A program made the position numbers and the translations under genes. From NCBI GenBank assembly GCA_004299235.1, contig SCQL01000019.1, positions 1-64,000 on the forward strand: a DNA stretch of 64,000 nt, written 5' to 3'. Origin of the DNA: a bacterium. Lineage in GTDB: Bacteria; Chloroflexota; Dormibacteria; Dormibacterales; Dormibacteraceae. Shown here piece after piece: positions 52,383-62,196 of the stretch. The notes beneath the pieces are model-generated. The model saw nothing but the letters and a program-made list of their open reading frames with translations, had not been told where the DNA came from and searched no databases. The stretch's first letter is position 1, and each line of letters starts with the position of its first letter.

Positions 52383-53501
52383 GTGGGGACCCAAGAGGCC
52401 GCCATCACGTTCGCCGTCAATCCCGCCGCCACGCGCGTGCCGGTGGAGGAGCGGGAGCGGATGCTGCTCGAGCCGGGGTTCGGAAGGATCTTCACCGAGC
52501 ACATGGCCCGCATCGACTGGGATGACAGCCGGGGCTGGCACGACGCCGAGCTGCGGCCCTACGCACCCCTTCAGCTCGACCCCGGCGCCTCCGTCCTCCA
52601 CTACTCGCAGTCGGTGTTCGAAGGCCTCAAGGCGTTCCGGCAGGCCGATGGCGGGATTGCCGTCTTTCGCCCCGACGCGCATGCGGCCCGGTTCCGTCGC
52701 TCCTCGCGCCGGCTGGCATTGCCGGAGCTCCCGGAGCGCACCTTCATCGAAGCCGTCGACCTGCTCCTGAGCGTCGACGGCGGCTGGGTGCCCGCGGCTC
52801 CCGACCACAGCCTCTACCTCCGGCCTTTGACGTTCGCGAGCGAGACGAGCCTGGCGGTGCACCCGGCTTCGCAAGTCACATTCCTTCTGATCGGCTCGCC
52901 CTCTGGGCCCTACTTTCCCAGCGGGGTCAAGCCGGTCACGGTGTGGCTGTCGGAGGACTTCAGCCGGGCGGCGCCGGGCGGCACCGGGGCGGCGAAGACC
53001 GGCGGCAACTATGCGGGAGGCCTGCTCGCTCAGGCCCAGGCGGCCGAGCAAGGTTGCGAGCAGGTGGTGTGGCTCGATTCGCAGGAGCATCGATGGGTCG
53101 AGGAGATGGGCGGCATGAACCTTTTCTTCGTTTACGGCGCGGGATCGAACGCAAGGCTCCTCACCCCCGCGCTGACCGGCACGCTGCTGCCCGGCGTCAC
53201 CCGCAACGCGCTACTGCAGCTTGGCGTCGACCTGGGGTTCAAGGCCGAGGAGGGAAGGATCAGCACCGCCGAGTGGCAGTCGGGCTGCGCTGACGGATCG
53301 CTGACCGAGGTCTTCGCATGCGGCACGGCCGCCGTGATCACGCCTGTGGGGGCGGTCAAGTCGGCCGGTGGTTCCTGGACGGTGGGCGACGGCCGGCCGG
53401 GCGAAGTCACGATGCGGCTGCGCCAGGCGCTCGTCGACATCCAGAAGGGCGAGGCTCTCGACCCGCACGGCTGGATGCACCGCGTGCCGAACACTCACTG
53501 A
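52383..53501 (+). CDS. ilvE: Branched-chain amino acid aminotransferase
   Basis: A 372-residue fold-type IV PLP enzyme with a GTG start. Features: LHYSQSVFEGLKAFRQADGG, YLRPLTFASETSLAVHPASQ, the PLP lysine in GAAKTGGNYAGG (Lys 205), EEMGGMNLFFVYGAG, and the phosphate-binding AWACGT-equivalent EVFACGTAAVITPVG. It performs the last step of valine, leucine and isoleucine synthesis and the first of their breakdown. It stands alone between two hairpin-separated units. Confidence 0.93.
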   Translation: MGTQEAAITFAVNPAATRVPVEERERMLLEPGFGRIFTEHMARIDWDDSRGWHDAELRPYAPLQLDPGASVLHYSQSVFEGLKAFRQADGGIAVFRPDAHAARFRRSSRRLALPELPERTFIEAVDLLLSVDGGWVPAAPDHSLYLRPLTFASETSLAVHPASQVTFLLIGSPSGPYFPSGVKPVTVWLSEDFSRAAPGGTGAAKTGGNYAGGLLAQAQAAEQGCEQVVWLDSQEHRWVEEMGGMNLFFVYGAGSNARLLTPALTGTLLPGVTRNALLQLGVDLGFKAEEGRISTAEWQSGCADGSLTEVFACGTAAVITPVGAVKSAGGSWTVGDGRPGEVTMRLRQALVDIQKGEALDPHGWMHRVPNTH

Positions 53502-53556
53502 ACCTGAGCGGCGCCCCCGCGGGCGACCCGTCGCCGGTCGGTTGCGGGCGCGACCG

Positions 53557-54876
53557 CTAGGTCAGGAGCCGGAGGAGATGAGCGACGTCTGGCGAGCCAA
53601 GTCCGGTGGCCGCGTCCCAGCCAGGAGCGGCGGAGAAACCCGCAAGACCCGCATACCCGTTGTTGCCGCTGGTGACGTCGTGGAAGGCGCTGCCGTAGGA
53701 GTCGCTCTTGGCGATGTGGTAGAGCGCCTTGTTGATCGGGCCGAGCCGGCGGCCGGCCTCCTGGTCGGCAAGCGCCGCGATCCCCGCCCACTGTGGCGTC
53801 CCGGCGCTGGTGCCGCCGAACCTCAGGATCGCCACGCCGAGCGGGCAGGGGAAGGCCAAGCCGCACAGGACGCTCCAGGTCCCCAGGACGCCTGTGTTGG
53901 GGTCTGCGTCATAGGCGACGTCCGGCAAGCCGCGCTCCCGTTCGTTGCCGTTGAACGGCGCCTGGTAGCCCGGGCGGCTGTAGACGCTGCTGAATCCGCC
54001 GCCGGACCTGTTCCAGGCGGACTCGGACCGATATGCGCCGCTGACGCCGTCGGCCGCCAGGCGGGTGCCGCCCACGGCGGTCACCTGCGGGTCTGAGGCG
54101 GGGGTCGATGCGCTGATGAACAGCGTGGCTCCGTCGCATGTGGGCTGGCCTGAGCCGAAGTCTCCCGATGCGGCGAAGAGCGCGATCCCCCTGTCGGACG
54201 CCGCCTCGAACAGAGCGTGCTCCTGCTCCAGGAGCCTGGGGTCAGCGCAGGCTTCAGCCTCGCCGAAGCTTTGCGAGATCACGTCGCCGAGGTTGTGCTC
54301 GACAGCGAACCTCGTGGCCCTCAGCATGTCGGCGTCCTGGCTGCTCCTGGCCAGCACCAGGTCGATGGCGGCGCCGGGCGCCACGGCGTGGGCCCACTCC
54401 ACGTCGACCGAGATCTCGGCCGACCAGATCACCTGGTTGCGGTCCGCCACGTTGAACGCCGGCACGCCGTCGGGCGCAAGGATCTTGAAGCGCGGCGGCG
54501 CCGGGAGGTTCCAGATCCTGTCGAACCAGGCCAGGTCTGAGTGGATCGTCGGGCTCGAGTAGGCGTCGATGATGACGATCGTGCGGCCGGAGCCCGTGAT
54601 CCCGCTGTCCAGGACCGGCTGGATGTCGTAGGCGGCGCGGATCTGGTCCGGACCGAAGCAGGCGCCGGCCGCCTGACAGCCGCCCAAGACCCTGCCGGAC
54701 GGCATGTCGGCACCGACGTATCGATAGAGGATGCCGTCATCGACGGCGGGGGTCATGGCGTGGGTGGCGACGGCGGCGGATGCCGGCAGGGCCCCGGCCA
54801 AAAGCATGGGCAGGGTGATCGCCAGCGCGCCGACCTGCGCCGCTGCCAGGCGCGCTGAAGACAACACTGACCGCAA
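53557..54876 (-). CDS. Secreted sedolisin (S53) protease
   Basis: A 439-residue secreted serine protease. Residues 1-35 are a signal peptide (LAITLPMLLAGALPASA). The catalytic pair Glu 154 and Asp 158 is in AEISVDVEWAHAVAPGAA, the oxyanion Asp in ASGDFGSGQPTCDG, and Ser 357 in GGTSAGTPQWAG. DPNTGVLG and a final GWDAATGLGSPD match the calcium-binding end of the family. The large propeptide normal for sedolisins is missing: the catalytic domain starts soon after the signal peptide. Such enzymes act at acidic pH outside the cell. Confidence 0.9.
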   Translation of the reverse strand: MRSVLSSARLAAAQVGALAITLPMLLAGALPASAAVATHAMTPAVDDGILYRYVGADMPSGRVLGGCQAAGACFGPDQIRAAYDIQPVLDSGITGSGRTIVIIDAYSSPTIHSDLAWFDRIWNLPAPPRFKILAPDGVPAFNVADRNQVIWSAEISVDVEWAHAVAPGAAIDLVLARSSQDADMLRATRFAVEHNLGDVISQSFGEAEACADPRLLEQEHALFEAASDRGIALFAASGDFGSGQPTCDGATLFISASTPASDPQVTAVGGTRLAADGVSGAYRSESAWNRSGGGFSSVYSRPGYQAPFNGNERERGLPDVAYDADPNTGVLGTWSVLCGLAFPCPLGVAILRFGGTSAGTPQWAGIAALADQEAGRRLGPINKALYHIAKSDSYGSAFHDVTSGNNGYAGLAGFSAAPGWDAATGLGSPDVAHLLRLLT

Positions 54877-55083
54877 GGACCCTTCCTCCCTCTTCGCGAC
54901 TCGGTGGAACCGGGTTGGCTGTGAGCCGGAATTCTATGACCAATCCGCTCCGGCGCGGCAAGTTAACGCGTCAATTGTTGTTAGCCGCCGCCGGGCTGCG
55001 TCAGGGGATCGTCCCCGCCGACCCAGTTGCCCGAAACTCGTATTGTCTGAAATGCCGCTGGTCGATTTTCAGGAGGTCGTCTC

Positions 55084-56313
55084 ATGGCTGGGAAACGGGT
55101 TGTGATCGTCGGGGGAGGCGGAGCCGGTGACTACGCGGCGTTCACGTTGCGCAAGCAGGGCTTCGACGGCGAGGTGGTGATCCTGAGCGCGGACCACGAC
55201 CGGCCCTACGATCGCCCGTATCTCTCCAAGGAGTTCCTGCGGGGGGAGGTCGAGCTCCCGAAGATCTTCCTCCACGACACGGCCGACTACTCGAAACAGA
55301 ACATCGATCTCCGCCTCGAGCACCAGGTGACCGGCGGCTCGCTATCGGAGCGCAAGCTCACCCTGGAAGATGGCGCCCAGATCGCGTTCGACACGCTCGT
55401 ACTCGGCCTGGGCGGGACTCCCAGGCGGCTGCCGGACGTTCCGCAGGCGGAGAACATGCTCACCCTCCGATCGCTGCGGGACAGCCAGGCGATCCGCCAG
55501 GCGCTCAGCCGCTGCTCGCGCCTGCTGCTGATCGGCGCCGGCTTCATCGGCGCCGAGGTGGGCGCCTCCGCCCGCCAGCTGGGCAAGGAGGTCCTGATGG
55601 TCGAGGCGGCCCCGGTACCGCTCTCGCGGGCCCTCGGCCACGAGGTCGGTGCGATCTACGCCACCATCCACCGCTCCAAAGGCGTCGACGTCCGCCTGGG
55701 CACCACCGTGCAGAAGTGGCACACCGACGGCCAGAGAGTGGTCGCGGTGACCCTGTCCGACGGGCGCCGCGAGGAGGTGGACCTCGTCCTGCTGGCGGTC
55801 GGCATCCAGCCCAACCTGGACCTGCCCCGGGCGCTCGGCCTGCCACTCGAGGGGGGCGGCGTGGCCGTGGACGAAGGGCTGCGCGCCGCCGACGGCGTTT
55901 ACTGCGGCGGGGACATTGCCTTCCACCCCCACCCGGTGCTCGGCCGGGCGATCCGGGTCGAGCACTGGGAGGTCGCCAAGAACCAGGGCCGCGGGATCGC
56001 CGCCGCCATCACCGGCGGGGCCGCCCCGTACACCAAGCTGCCGTACTTCTGGTCGGATCAGTACGACGTCAGCCTGGAATACCGCGGTCATGCCTCCGGC
56101 GACGACCATGCGGTCTGGCGCGGTGACCGCGACGGGCTTTCGTTCTCGGTCTTCTATCTCCGCGACGGGCTCATCGACGGAGTGCTGTCGATGAACGACG
56201 GGAAGACGAACGAGCTGGGTGGCAAGCTGATCGAAAGCCGCCGGCCGGTGAGCGAGTCGGCCCTGTCAAGCCTGGGCGCCGACCTCTCGGAGCTGCTGGG
56301 CGCCGCTGGCTAA
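55084..56313 (+). CDS. FAD-dependent NAD(P)H oxidoreductase (ferredoxin-reductase type)
   Basis: A 409-residue pyridine nucleotide-disulfide oxidoreductase fold. FAD loop VVIVGGGGAGDYAAFTLRKQ, NAD loop RLLLIGAGFIGAEVGASARQ, and GVYCGGDIAFHPHPVLGRAI as the second FAD-contact. A C-terminal Reductase_C domain has YFWSDQYDVSLEYRGHA. It resembles AIF-like and rubredoxin/ferredoxin reductases of oxygenase systems. The partner is not encoded nearby. An AGGAGG-type site precedes the ATG. Confidence 0.85.
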   Translation: MAGKRVVIVGGGGAGDYAAFTLRKQGFDGEVVILSADHDRPYDRPYLSKEFLRGEVELPKIFLHDTADYSKQNIDLRLEHQVTGGSLSERKLTLEDGAQIAFDTLVLGLGGTPRRLPDVPQAENMLTLRSLRDSQAIRQALSRCSRLLLIGAGFIGAEVGASARQLGKEVLMVEAAPVPLSRALGHEVGAIYATIHRSKGVDVRLGTTVQKWHTDGQRVVAVTLSDGRREEVDLVLLAVGIQPNLDLPRALGLPLEGGGVAVDEGLRAADGVYCGGDIAFHPHPVLGRAIRVEHWEVAKNQGRGIAAAITGGAAPYTKLPYFWSDQYDVSLEYRGHASGDDHAVWRGDRDGLSFSVFYLRDGLIDGVLSMNDGKTNELGGKLIESRRPVSESALSSLGADLSELLGAAG

Positions 56314-56735
56314 TCGGCCAGGAGCCAGGGCAGGGCCTCGGCCAGGGGCCGCTTCAAGGTCGCGGCCTGCTCCTTGGTGATCAGGTGGCCGGCCACGAGG
56401 CCCAGGGCGGCCGCGAAGGCCGCGTCCTCGGCTTTGTGGCCGATCTCGCCATGCTCGGCCTTCCACGAAACCAGCGCGGCGCCCGACTCGGTCAAGCCGA
56501 ACAACGACTTTCGCACCTGGTCCCACGCACCACCGCGGTCGGCCCGCTCGATGGCGTGCAGAGCGGCCTTCTCGGCGTCGTGAAGAGCCTGGAGCCCGTG
56601 CTCACCGACGTGGCGGTCCCAGCCCAGCGCCACCCGCTCGACGCCGGCGGGAGACAGGACCCGCACGTCGTCCGTCAACCTGGCCAGCGTCTGCTGGTGC
56701 TCCGGGAACCCATAACCCTCGGCGTCGACGCTCAC
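56310..56735 (-). CDS. Conserved-looking hypothetical protein
   Basis: A 141-residue soluble, mostly helical protein from the GTG at 56735 (VSVDAEGYGFPEHQQTLARL); the frame is open further upstream into the preceding gene region. HVGEHGLQALHDAEKAALHA and LVAGHLITKEQAATLKRPLA look structured. It is 25 bases downstream of the DoxX-like gene, so probably co-transcribed. No catalytic motif or named family recognised. The stop overlaps the stop of the convergent flavoprotein gene. Confidence 0.55.
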   Translation of the reverse strand: MSVDAEGYGFPEHQQTLARLTDDVRVLSPAGVERVALGWDRHVGEHGLQALHDAEKAALHAIERADRGGAWDQVRKSLFGLTESGAALVSWKAEHGEIGHKAEDAAFAAALGLVAGHLITKEQAATLKRPLAEALPWLLAD

Positions 56736-56760
56736 GACGTCTAGCGTAACCGCCCCAGCC

Positions 56761-57204
56761 TCAGCGCAGGTAGGCCGGCACCCAGTTGAAACGCGCCAGG
56801 GCGAACGGTCCAGGTCCGGAGACGATGACCTGTGCATTGGCCAGGACCGCCAGGTAGTAGAGCCACCGGAAGCCGTCGTCGTGGACCGCGAATGCGACCG
56901 TCAGCGCGAGGTTGCCCGCGAGCAGCAGGCCGAGCACTCCCGCCCAGCGGGTGCCCAGCCCAAGGATCAGCAGGAGGGCGACCAGCGTTTCTCCCGCTGC
57001 CTGCGCGAGCGCGAATGGCTGCCAGTTCGGAACGACCACGGACACCAGGAACTCGTGGAGCCCTGGGAGCGGGTTGGCGTTTGCGGTCGACGTGATCACA
57101 CCGCGCATCCAGCCGACGCCCTGCCATTTCTGGCTCGCGAAATACAGCCAGAACAATCCCACCGCGAAGCGGTACAGGCTCGGCCAGGCTTCACTCATGC
57201 GCAA
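56761..57204 (-). CDS. DoxX-like membrane protein
   Basis: A 147-residue protein with four predicted helices. PSLYRFAVGLFWLYFASQKW opens it, QAAGETLVALLLILGLGTRW gives the conserved G/E turn of the DoxX superfamily, and the last helix ends before FNWVPAYL. DoxX-type proteins are small membrane partners in quinone or thiosulfate redox systems, though many members are uncharacterised. A second ATG lies 6 bases inside. Confidence 0.7.
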   Translation of the reverse strand: MRMSEAWPSLYRFAVGLFWLYFASQKWQGVGWMRGVITSTANANPLPGLHEFLVSVVVPNWQPFALAQAAGETLVALLLILGLGTRWAGVLGLLLAGNLALTVAFAVHDDGFRWLYYLAVLANAQVIVSGPGPFALARFNWVPAYLR

Positions 57205-57256
57205 GGACCACGACTACAAGATCGGGCAACGGCTGGCCAAGGCGCAAGCGCGCCCC

Positions 57257-58594
57257 TCAGCGAAGCGCTCGCAACAACGGGTTGGTGGCGAGCTCGAAGG
57301 CGCGGGCGGCGGGTTGCAGGTGCATGCGGTTCAAGCGGTGCTGGATGGCGCCCTTCAGGATCGCCGCGCGGAGCTTGTGCTCGGAGAAGTCGGTATTGAA
57401 GAGCAGGCGGTTGTGACGCACCTTGTGCCACTCCCCGCGCCGGCGGCGCTCCCGTACGCGCTCGTAGAAACCGGTGCCGGGCAGCGGGTAGGCGATCGTG
57501 TAGCTCACGTAGTCGAGCGGCAGGCTGCTCGAAAAGTTGATGCTGCGGATCAGCGATTCGGTCGTCTCGCCGAGGTATCCGACCATGAAGAACCCAGCCG
57601 CCTTGATGCCGGCCTGGACACAGGCCTCGACGGCCGCCCGGGCCTGGTCGGGGGTGATGCCCTTCTTCATCTCCTTCAGCACCCGCTCGTCACCCGACTC
57701 GATGCCGAAGAATATTCGCTTGCAGCCGGCGCGGCGCATCTGCTCGAACAGTGCGCCGTCGACGTGGGTGACGCGGCTGAGGCACTCCCACGTGAGCGGT
57801 AGGTGCGCATCCTCGATGGCTTCGGCCAGCTCGAAAGTGCGCTTGTAGTTCAGCGTGAAGAGGTCGTCCGACATCCAGATGTGGTCGTAACCGAGCTCAG
57901 CGATCTCGCGCATCTCCGCCACCACGGACTCCACCGGCCGCGCGCTGAACAACTCACCGAATACCGACTTGTGGCAGAAGTCGCAGCGGAAAGGACAACC
58001 GCGCGTGGACATCAGCGGCGTGGTCGCGTCCTTCCAGTGCTTGCGCCAGTACCGGATGTACTCGGCATTCGGGACGTCACCGCGGTAGGGCAGCGGGAGT
58101 TGGGACATGTCCTTGGTGCGGACCCGGGCCTGGCCCCGCACGATTTCGTCGTCCCGCTTGAAGACCAAGCCGGGGATCTCCTCGAAGCGCCGGTCGTCGA
58201 GGTGCCGCATGATCTGGACGATCGTCTCCTCGCCCTCGCCGACCGCCACCAGGTCGAACTGGTCGACGAACGTGTCGGGTTCTCCCGAGGGATACGGACC
58301 GCCGACGACCGTCAGCGCTTGGCCGCGCACCTGCCGCGCGAGGGAGAGTGCCTCGTCCTGCATGGTGATCATGCAGTAGATGCCGATGACCGCCGGCCGC
58401 AACCGGCTGATCTCGTCCAGCACCTCGCGGCGCTCCATGAAGGTGTGGTCGATGTGCCTCACCGTGTAACCGGCGCGGCGGAGGGAAGCGCTGAGGTACA
58501 TGAGCCCGAGCGAGGGCATGATCCAGTGGCGGCCCCGCTCGGGGACTCGCTGCGGATAGACGAGCACCACGTCGGCTCTTTCCATTGGCGTCAT
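57257..58594 (-). CDS. B12-binding-domain radical SAM protein
   Basis: A 445-residue protein. Residues about 1-150 form a cobalamin-binding-like Rossmann domain (PSLGLMYLSASLRRAGYTVR, TVVGGPYPSGEPDTFVDQFD). The radical SAM core has the [4Fe-4S] motif CPFRCDFC (GCPFRCDFCHKSVFG). HIWMSDDLFTLNYKRTFELA and KRIFFGIESGDERVLKEMKK are typical of the group that includes lipid- and glycan-modifying enzymes. Its start overlaps by 4 bases the stop of the glycosyltransferase gene, suggesting a shared envelope-modification pathway. Substrate unknown. Confidence 0.85.
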   Translation of the reverse strand: MTPMERADVVLVYPQRVPERGRHWIMPSLGLMYLSASLRRAGYTVRHIDHTFMERREVLDEISRLRPAVIGIYCMITMQDEALSLARQVRGQALTVVGGPYPSGEPDTFVDQFDLVAVGEGEETIVQIMRHLDDRRFEEIPGLVFKRDDEIVRGQARVRTKDMSQLPLPYRGDVPNAEYIRYWRKHWKDATTPLMSTRGCPFRCDFCHKSVFGELFSARPVESVVAEMREIAELGYDHIWMSDDLFTLNYKRTFELAEAIEDAHLPLTWECLSRVTHVDGALFEQMRRAGCKRIFFGIESGDERVLKEMKKGITPDQARAAVEACVQAGIKAAGFFMVGYLGETTESLIRSINFSSSLPLDYVSYTIAYPLPGTGFYERVRERRRRGEWHKVRHNRLLFNTDFSEHKLRAAILKGAIQHRLNRMHLQPAARAFELATNPLLRALR

Positions 58595-61500
58595 CTAGCC
58601 TCCTGCACATTGATCTGATAGGTGGTGCCGGCGAAGGACGCCGGGAAGAGGTAGTCGAGTCCCGCCCAGTCGAAATCGGGTGGGATGAGCTCGCGGCCCC
58701 CGTGCAGGGTCGCGCCCGGCAGCGCCGGCACCGACCACTCGACGTCCAGGCGGGCGGAGCGAAGCCGCGCCCAGCTGCCGGTGACGGGCATCCAGTTGCC
58801 GAAGTCGCCATCGACGTAGGTGCGGCTCTGGTCGGCGGCGAAATCGTTGAAGGCGGCCGACTGCTCGTTGAGGATCCCCACCTGGCTGTAGCCGGTCGCG
58901 AGCCACAGAGGCCGCACCGTGATGGAGATGCCGCTCGGGTCGACGGTGTAGGTGACCTGGACCTGGCCGCGTGGGGCGATCGGCACGAAGGCATAGCGAT
59001 GGGCGGCGTCGCCTCCGATCTCGTCCAGGTCGAAGGTGCGCTGCCAGATCGCATGGGTCGAAGTGGAGACGTCGACCGTGGTCGCGGTCCGCGAGTAGAC
59101 CCAGCCGTCGGCGTAGCGCACGATCGGGACGCCGAAGCCCATGCCCTCTCCGGCGATGTCGGTGCGAGCCACCTTGAGCGTGACCCCCTTGGTGAGTGGT
59201 GCGGTTTTGCCCCGCGCGGGCATGGGCGAGATCGCCGCCTCGACGCCCGGGTAGATCGACTGCAGGGCCAGGGCGGCGCCCAACCTGTACGCGTAGACAG
59301 GCTTGCCGCCGCTGACCTGGTAGCGGCTCGGCTCGCCGAGCGATTCGAAGGGAGGGCTCGCCCGGCCCGCGGCCAGGTCGGGAAACACGATGGCCGCGCG
59401 GTAGTAGCTGACGTTTTCGACCACGAACTCGGTCACCCCCCTGGCACGCAGCCAATCGATCGCCCGGCCGCGGTCGAGCGGAAGCGCTTGCGAACCGGTG
59501 ATCTCCGACGGTGGCTTGCCGCTGTAGAACGCGACCACGGGCGAGTCCGTGACGAGCAAGCCGGAGCTGCCGCTCGCCGCCCTGCCGGCCGCGACCAGCC
59601 CAGTGTTGTCTGCGGCAAAGCTCGCGAACACGGGTAGGAACGCGACCGCCAGCAGGCCCGCCGCGCCGGCCGCCGCGAGGCGAAGCGGGGAAGCGTGCCG
59701 GTCCAGCACCGCCGCCGCGAGCAGGGCCAGCGCCGGCAGGGCCGGGTATAGGTAGCGATGGCTGCCGGAATACGCGCCGATCGCGACCAGGGCGAAAACC
59801 GCGGCCAGGTACACGAGGGCGGGGACGTAGAGGAATCGAAGCACGGACTTGCCGCCCGTGGCGTCGGGTTGGCGGACCGCCATCGCCAAGCCGGCCAGCC
59901 CCAAGGCGAAGAGCGGCAGCGCCGCGAGCCCGAAGCTGCCGGCGAGCTCCGCCAGCCTGGCCATCGCCCCGCCCGGCAGGCTGCCGCGAGCGGTCGCGGA
60001 CATGACCTCGACCGAGCCCCGGGCGACCGAGTGGCTCGCGGGCGCGAAGCCGAGCTGAAAAAAGACCAGGAGGGCGATCGCGGGCACCGCCCAGGCGATC
60101 GCGGGCGCCTGCCACCCGGCCCCACGGCGCCTGCCCGCCAGCCCCCTTCCGTGGGGAGCGGGGGCGGCCGCGAGCAGCGACTCCACCACGGCGAAGGCGA
60201 CGGCGGCGGCGACCCAGATCCAGGCCTTGGTCGCGGTGGCGCCCGCCAGCGCGGCCAACAGAGCCGCGACCTTCATGCGCCCACGGATGGCGGCGAGCGC
60301 GGCGCCCGTCAGCAGCGCGGTGAGCAAGGGCTCCACGACCGTGGATCCGGACGTGAACAGGAAGACCGGGTTGAGCACCAGCAGCGCCACCGCGAGACGG
60401 GCCTGGCGAACGCTGGACGCGAGTGCGTAAACGCAGGCGAGCGTGGTCACGCCAAGCAGGGCGCCGAGGGCTTTCAACGCCCCGATCTGCCACAGGCCGA
60501 AGAGGCGGAGCACGGCGGCCGCGAGCAGGTGGTAGCCGGGCAGCCAGGTGTCCTCCATCCCGAAGAGCGGGTCGTGCAGCTGCCCGGTCGAGGCCAGGTT
60601 CGCGGCGATGAGCCAGTGTCCGTAGCCGTCCTCGAAGGGCTCGGGCATCTGCGCCGCTGCCAGCAGCAGCAGTCCGCAGACGGCCAGCAGGCCGAGCGCC
60701 GGGGCCGCGGTCCGAAGCCGTGACAGCGCCCGCCGTCCGAGGTTGCGCAGCGTGAGCACCTCCAGGAACTCGAGCCCGCTCAGCGCCGCCACGGTGAGAA
60801 AGCCGAGCCCGAACATGCTCGAGTACACGGCGACCATCTCCCGGCCCATCGAGACGGCGAACGGCACGATGGCGAGCGCGGCCAGACCGAGCAGCGCTTC
60901 GGCCAGCGCCCGCGGATCGCCAACCCGGACGTAGGCCTGGTCGCGCCACTCCTGTCCGCGCTGCACGATGCGGTGCTTCGGGGTGCGGACGAACTCCCCG
61001 CCGTGACGCATGGCCGAGAACAGCGCGATCATCGCCGTCAGCGACATCCCGGCGCCGACGACCTGGCACAGCAGCGACGGCAGCCCCGCCCACCAGCTGC
61101 GCCCGCGCCGGGTCTGCGCGACGATGAAGCCGATCCACGGCGAGACGCCGATGAGGATCACGAGCACGGAGGCGTCGGCAAGCTGCCACGGAAGCTCGTG
61201 CCGGCCGACGATGAGCAGGAGCGCCGGGTAGCACATGAGCTGGACGAGCATCAGCGGCCCGACGCCGTAAGCCAGCAGGTGGACGGTCGCCTGGAGCTTG
61301 ACCGCGGCCCGGTTGCGGCTGCGAAGCACCGGCACCAGCAGCTTGAAGGCGGATTGAAAGCTGCCGGTCGCCCAGCGGGACTGCTGGCGGCGATACGCGT
61401 CGATCGAAACGGGAAGCTCTTCCGGCACGACCAGGTCTTCGAGATAGGCGGCCCTCCACCCGCAAAGCTGGGCGCGGTAGCTCAGGTCCAGGTCCTCCGT

Positions 61501-62196
61501 CAGAGTCGCGGCGCTCCAGCCACCCGATGCTTCGATCGCGATGCGCCGCCACACTCCGGCGGTGCCGGTGAAGTTGGTGAAATAGCCGTTCGCCGACCGC
61601 ACCGGCTGCTCGATGAGGAAGTGGAAGTCGATCGCCAGCGCCTGCAGGCGGGTGAACCACGAGTACGCCTCGTCGAGGTGGCCCCACCTGGCCTGCGCGA
61701 ACCCGACCGCGGGGTCGTCGAAGGCGGCCATGATCCGCCGGAGAAAGTCCGGCGGAGGCACGAAGTCGGCGTCGAAGATGGCGATGAACGGCGCGTCTGT
61801 AAGCTCCAGGCCGTGGGCGAGCGCGCCGGCCTTGTAACCGGCGCGCGAACCGCGCCTGACGTGGGTGGCACGGATCCCCTTCCGGCGCCAATGAGCCACC
61901 CGGCGCGCGGCGATCGAGGTGGTCTCGTCGTCGGAGTCGTCCAGGACCTGGACCTCCAACCGATCGGCGGGCCAGTCGAGGGCACAGACCGCGTCGAGGA
62001 CGCGCTCGGCGACGTAGCGCTCGTTGTAGATCGGCACCTGCACGCACACGTGCGGCTCCTCCCCCTGGGCGATGGAGCGGCGCGGGCGGGCCCGCAGGCG
62101 AGTTGCCCGCCACGTGAGGAACAGCAGGTTCACGCCGAAGGCGAAGAGGGCGGTGGTCGTGACGGCGAGGATGCCGACGATGATCGCGCTGATCAA
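58591..62196 (-). CDS. Bifunctional GT2 - GT-C membrane glycosyltransferase
   Basis: About 1201 residues from a TTG start at 62196 that overlaps the previous stop (ATTGA); the longer open frame to 62994 only shadows the nucleotidyltransferase gene. Residues 1-490: GT2 of the processive type, with VQVPIYNERYVAERVLDAVC, the DxD in AIFDADFVPPP, TEDLDLSYRAQ and QQSRWATG (near 270), then several helices. Residues 500-1000: GT-C/ArnT-like membrane domain with MPEPFEDGYGHWLIAANLAS. Residues 1000-1201: beta-rich extracytoplasmic tail. It may build and transfer a glycan using a polyprenyl-linked sugar. Confidence 0.82.
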   Translation of the reverse strand: MISAIIVGILAVTTTALFAFGVNLLFLTWRATRLRARPRRSIAQGEEPHVCVQVPIYNERYVAERVLDAVCALDWPADRLEVQVLDDSDDETTSIAARRVAHWRRKGIRATHVRRGSRAGYKAGALAHGLELTDAPFIAIFDADFVPPPDFLRRIMAAFDDPAVGFAQARWGHLDEAYSWFTRLQALAIDFHFLIEQPVRSANGYFTNFTGTAGVWRRIAIEASGGWSAATLTEDLDLSYRAQLCGWRAAYLEDLVVPEELPVSIDAYRRQQSRWATGSFQSAFKLLVPVLRSRNRAAVKLQATVHLLAYGVGPLMLVQLMCYPALLLIVGRHELPWQLADASVLVILIGVSPWIGFIVAQTRRGRSWWAGLPSLLCQVVGAGMSLTAMIALFSAMRHGGEFVRTPKHRIVQRGQEWRDQAYVRVGDPRALAEALLGLAALAIVPFAVSMGREMVAVYSSMFGLGFLTVAALSGLEFLEVLTLRNLGRRALSRLRTAAPALGLLAVCGLLLLAAAQMPEPFEDGYGHWLIAANLASTGQLHDPLFGMEDTWLPGYHLLAAAVLRLFGLWQIGALKALGALLGVTTLACVYALASSVRQARLAVALLVLNPVFLFTSGSTVVEPLLTALLTGAALAAIRGRMKVAALLAALAGATATKAWIWVAAAVAFAVVESLLAAAPAPHGRGLAGRRRGAGWQAPAIAWAVPAIALLVFFQLGFAPASHSVARGSVEVMSATARGSLPGGAMARLAELAGSFGLAALPLFALGLAGLAMAVRQPDATGGKSVLRFLYVPALVYLAAVFALVAIGAYSGSHRYLYPALPALALLAAAVLDRHASPLRLAAAGAAGLLAVAFLPVFASFAADNTGLVAAGRAASGSSGLLVTDSPVVAFYSGKPPSEITGSQALPLDRGRAIDWLRARGVTEFVVENVSYYRAAIVFPDLAAGRASPPFESLGEPSRYQVSGGKPVYAYRLGAALALQSIYPGVEAAISPMPARGKTAPLTKGVTLKVARTDIAGEGMGFGVPIVRYADGWVYSRTATTVDVSTSTHAIWQRTFDLDEIGGDAAHRYAFVPIAPRGQVQVTYTVDPSGISITVRPLWLATGYSQVGILNEQSAAFNDFAADQSRTYVDGDFGNWMPVTGSWARLRSARLDVEWSVPALPGATLHGGRELIPPDFDWAGLDYLFPASFAGTTYQINVQEAR

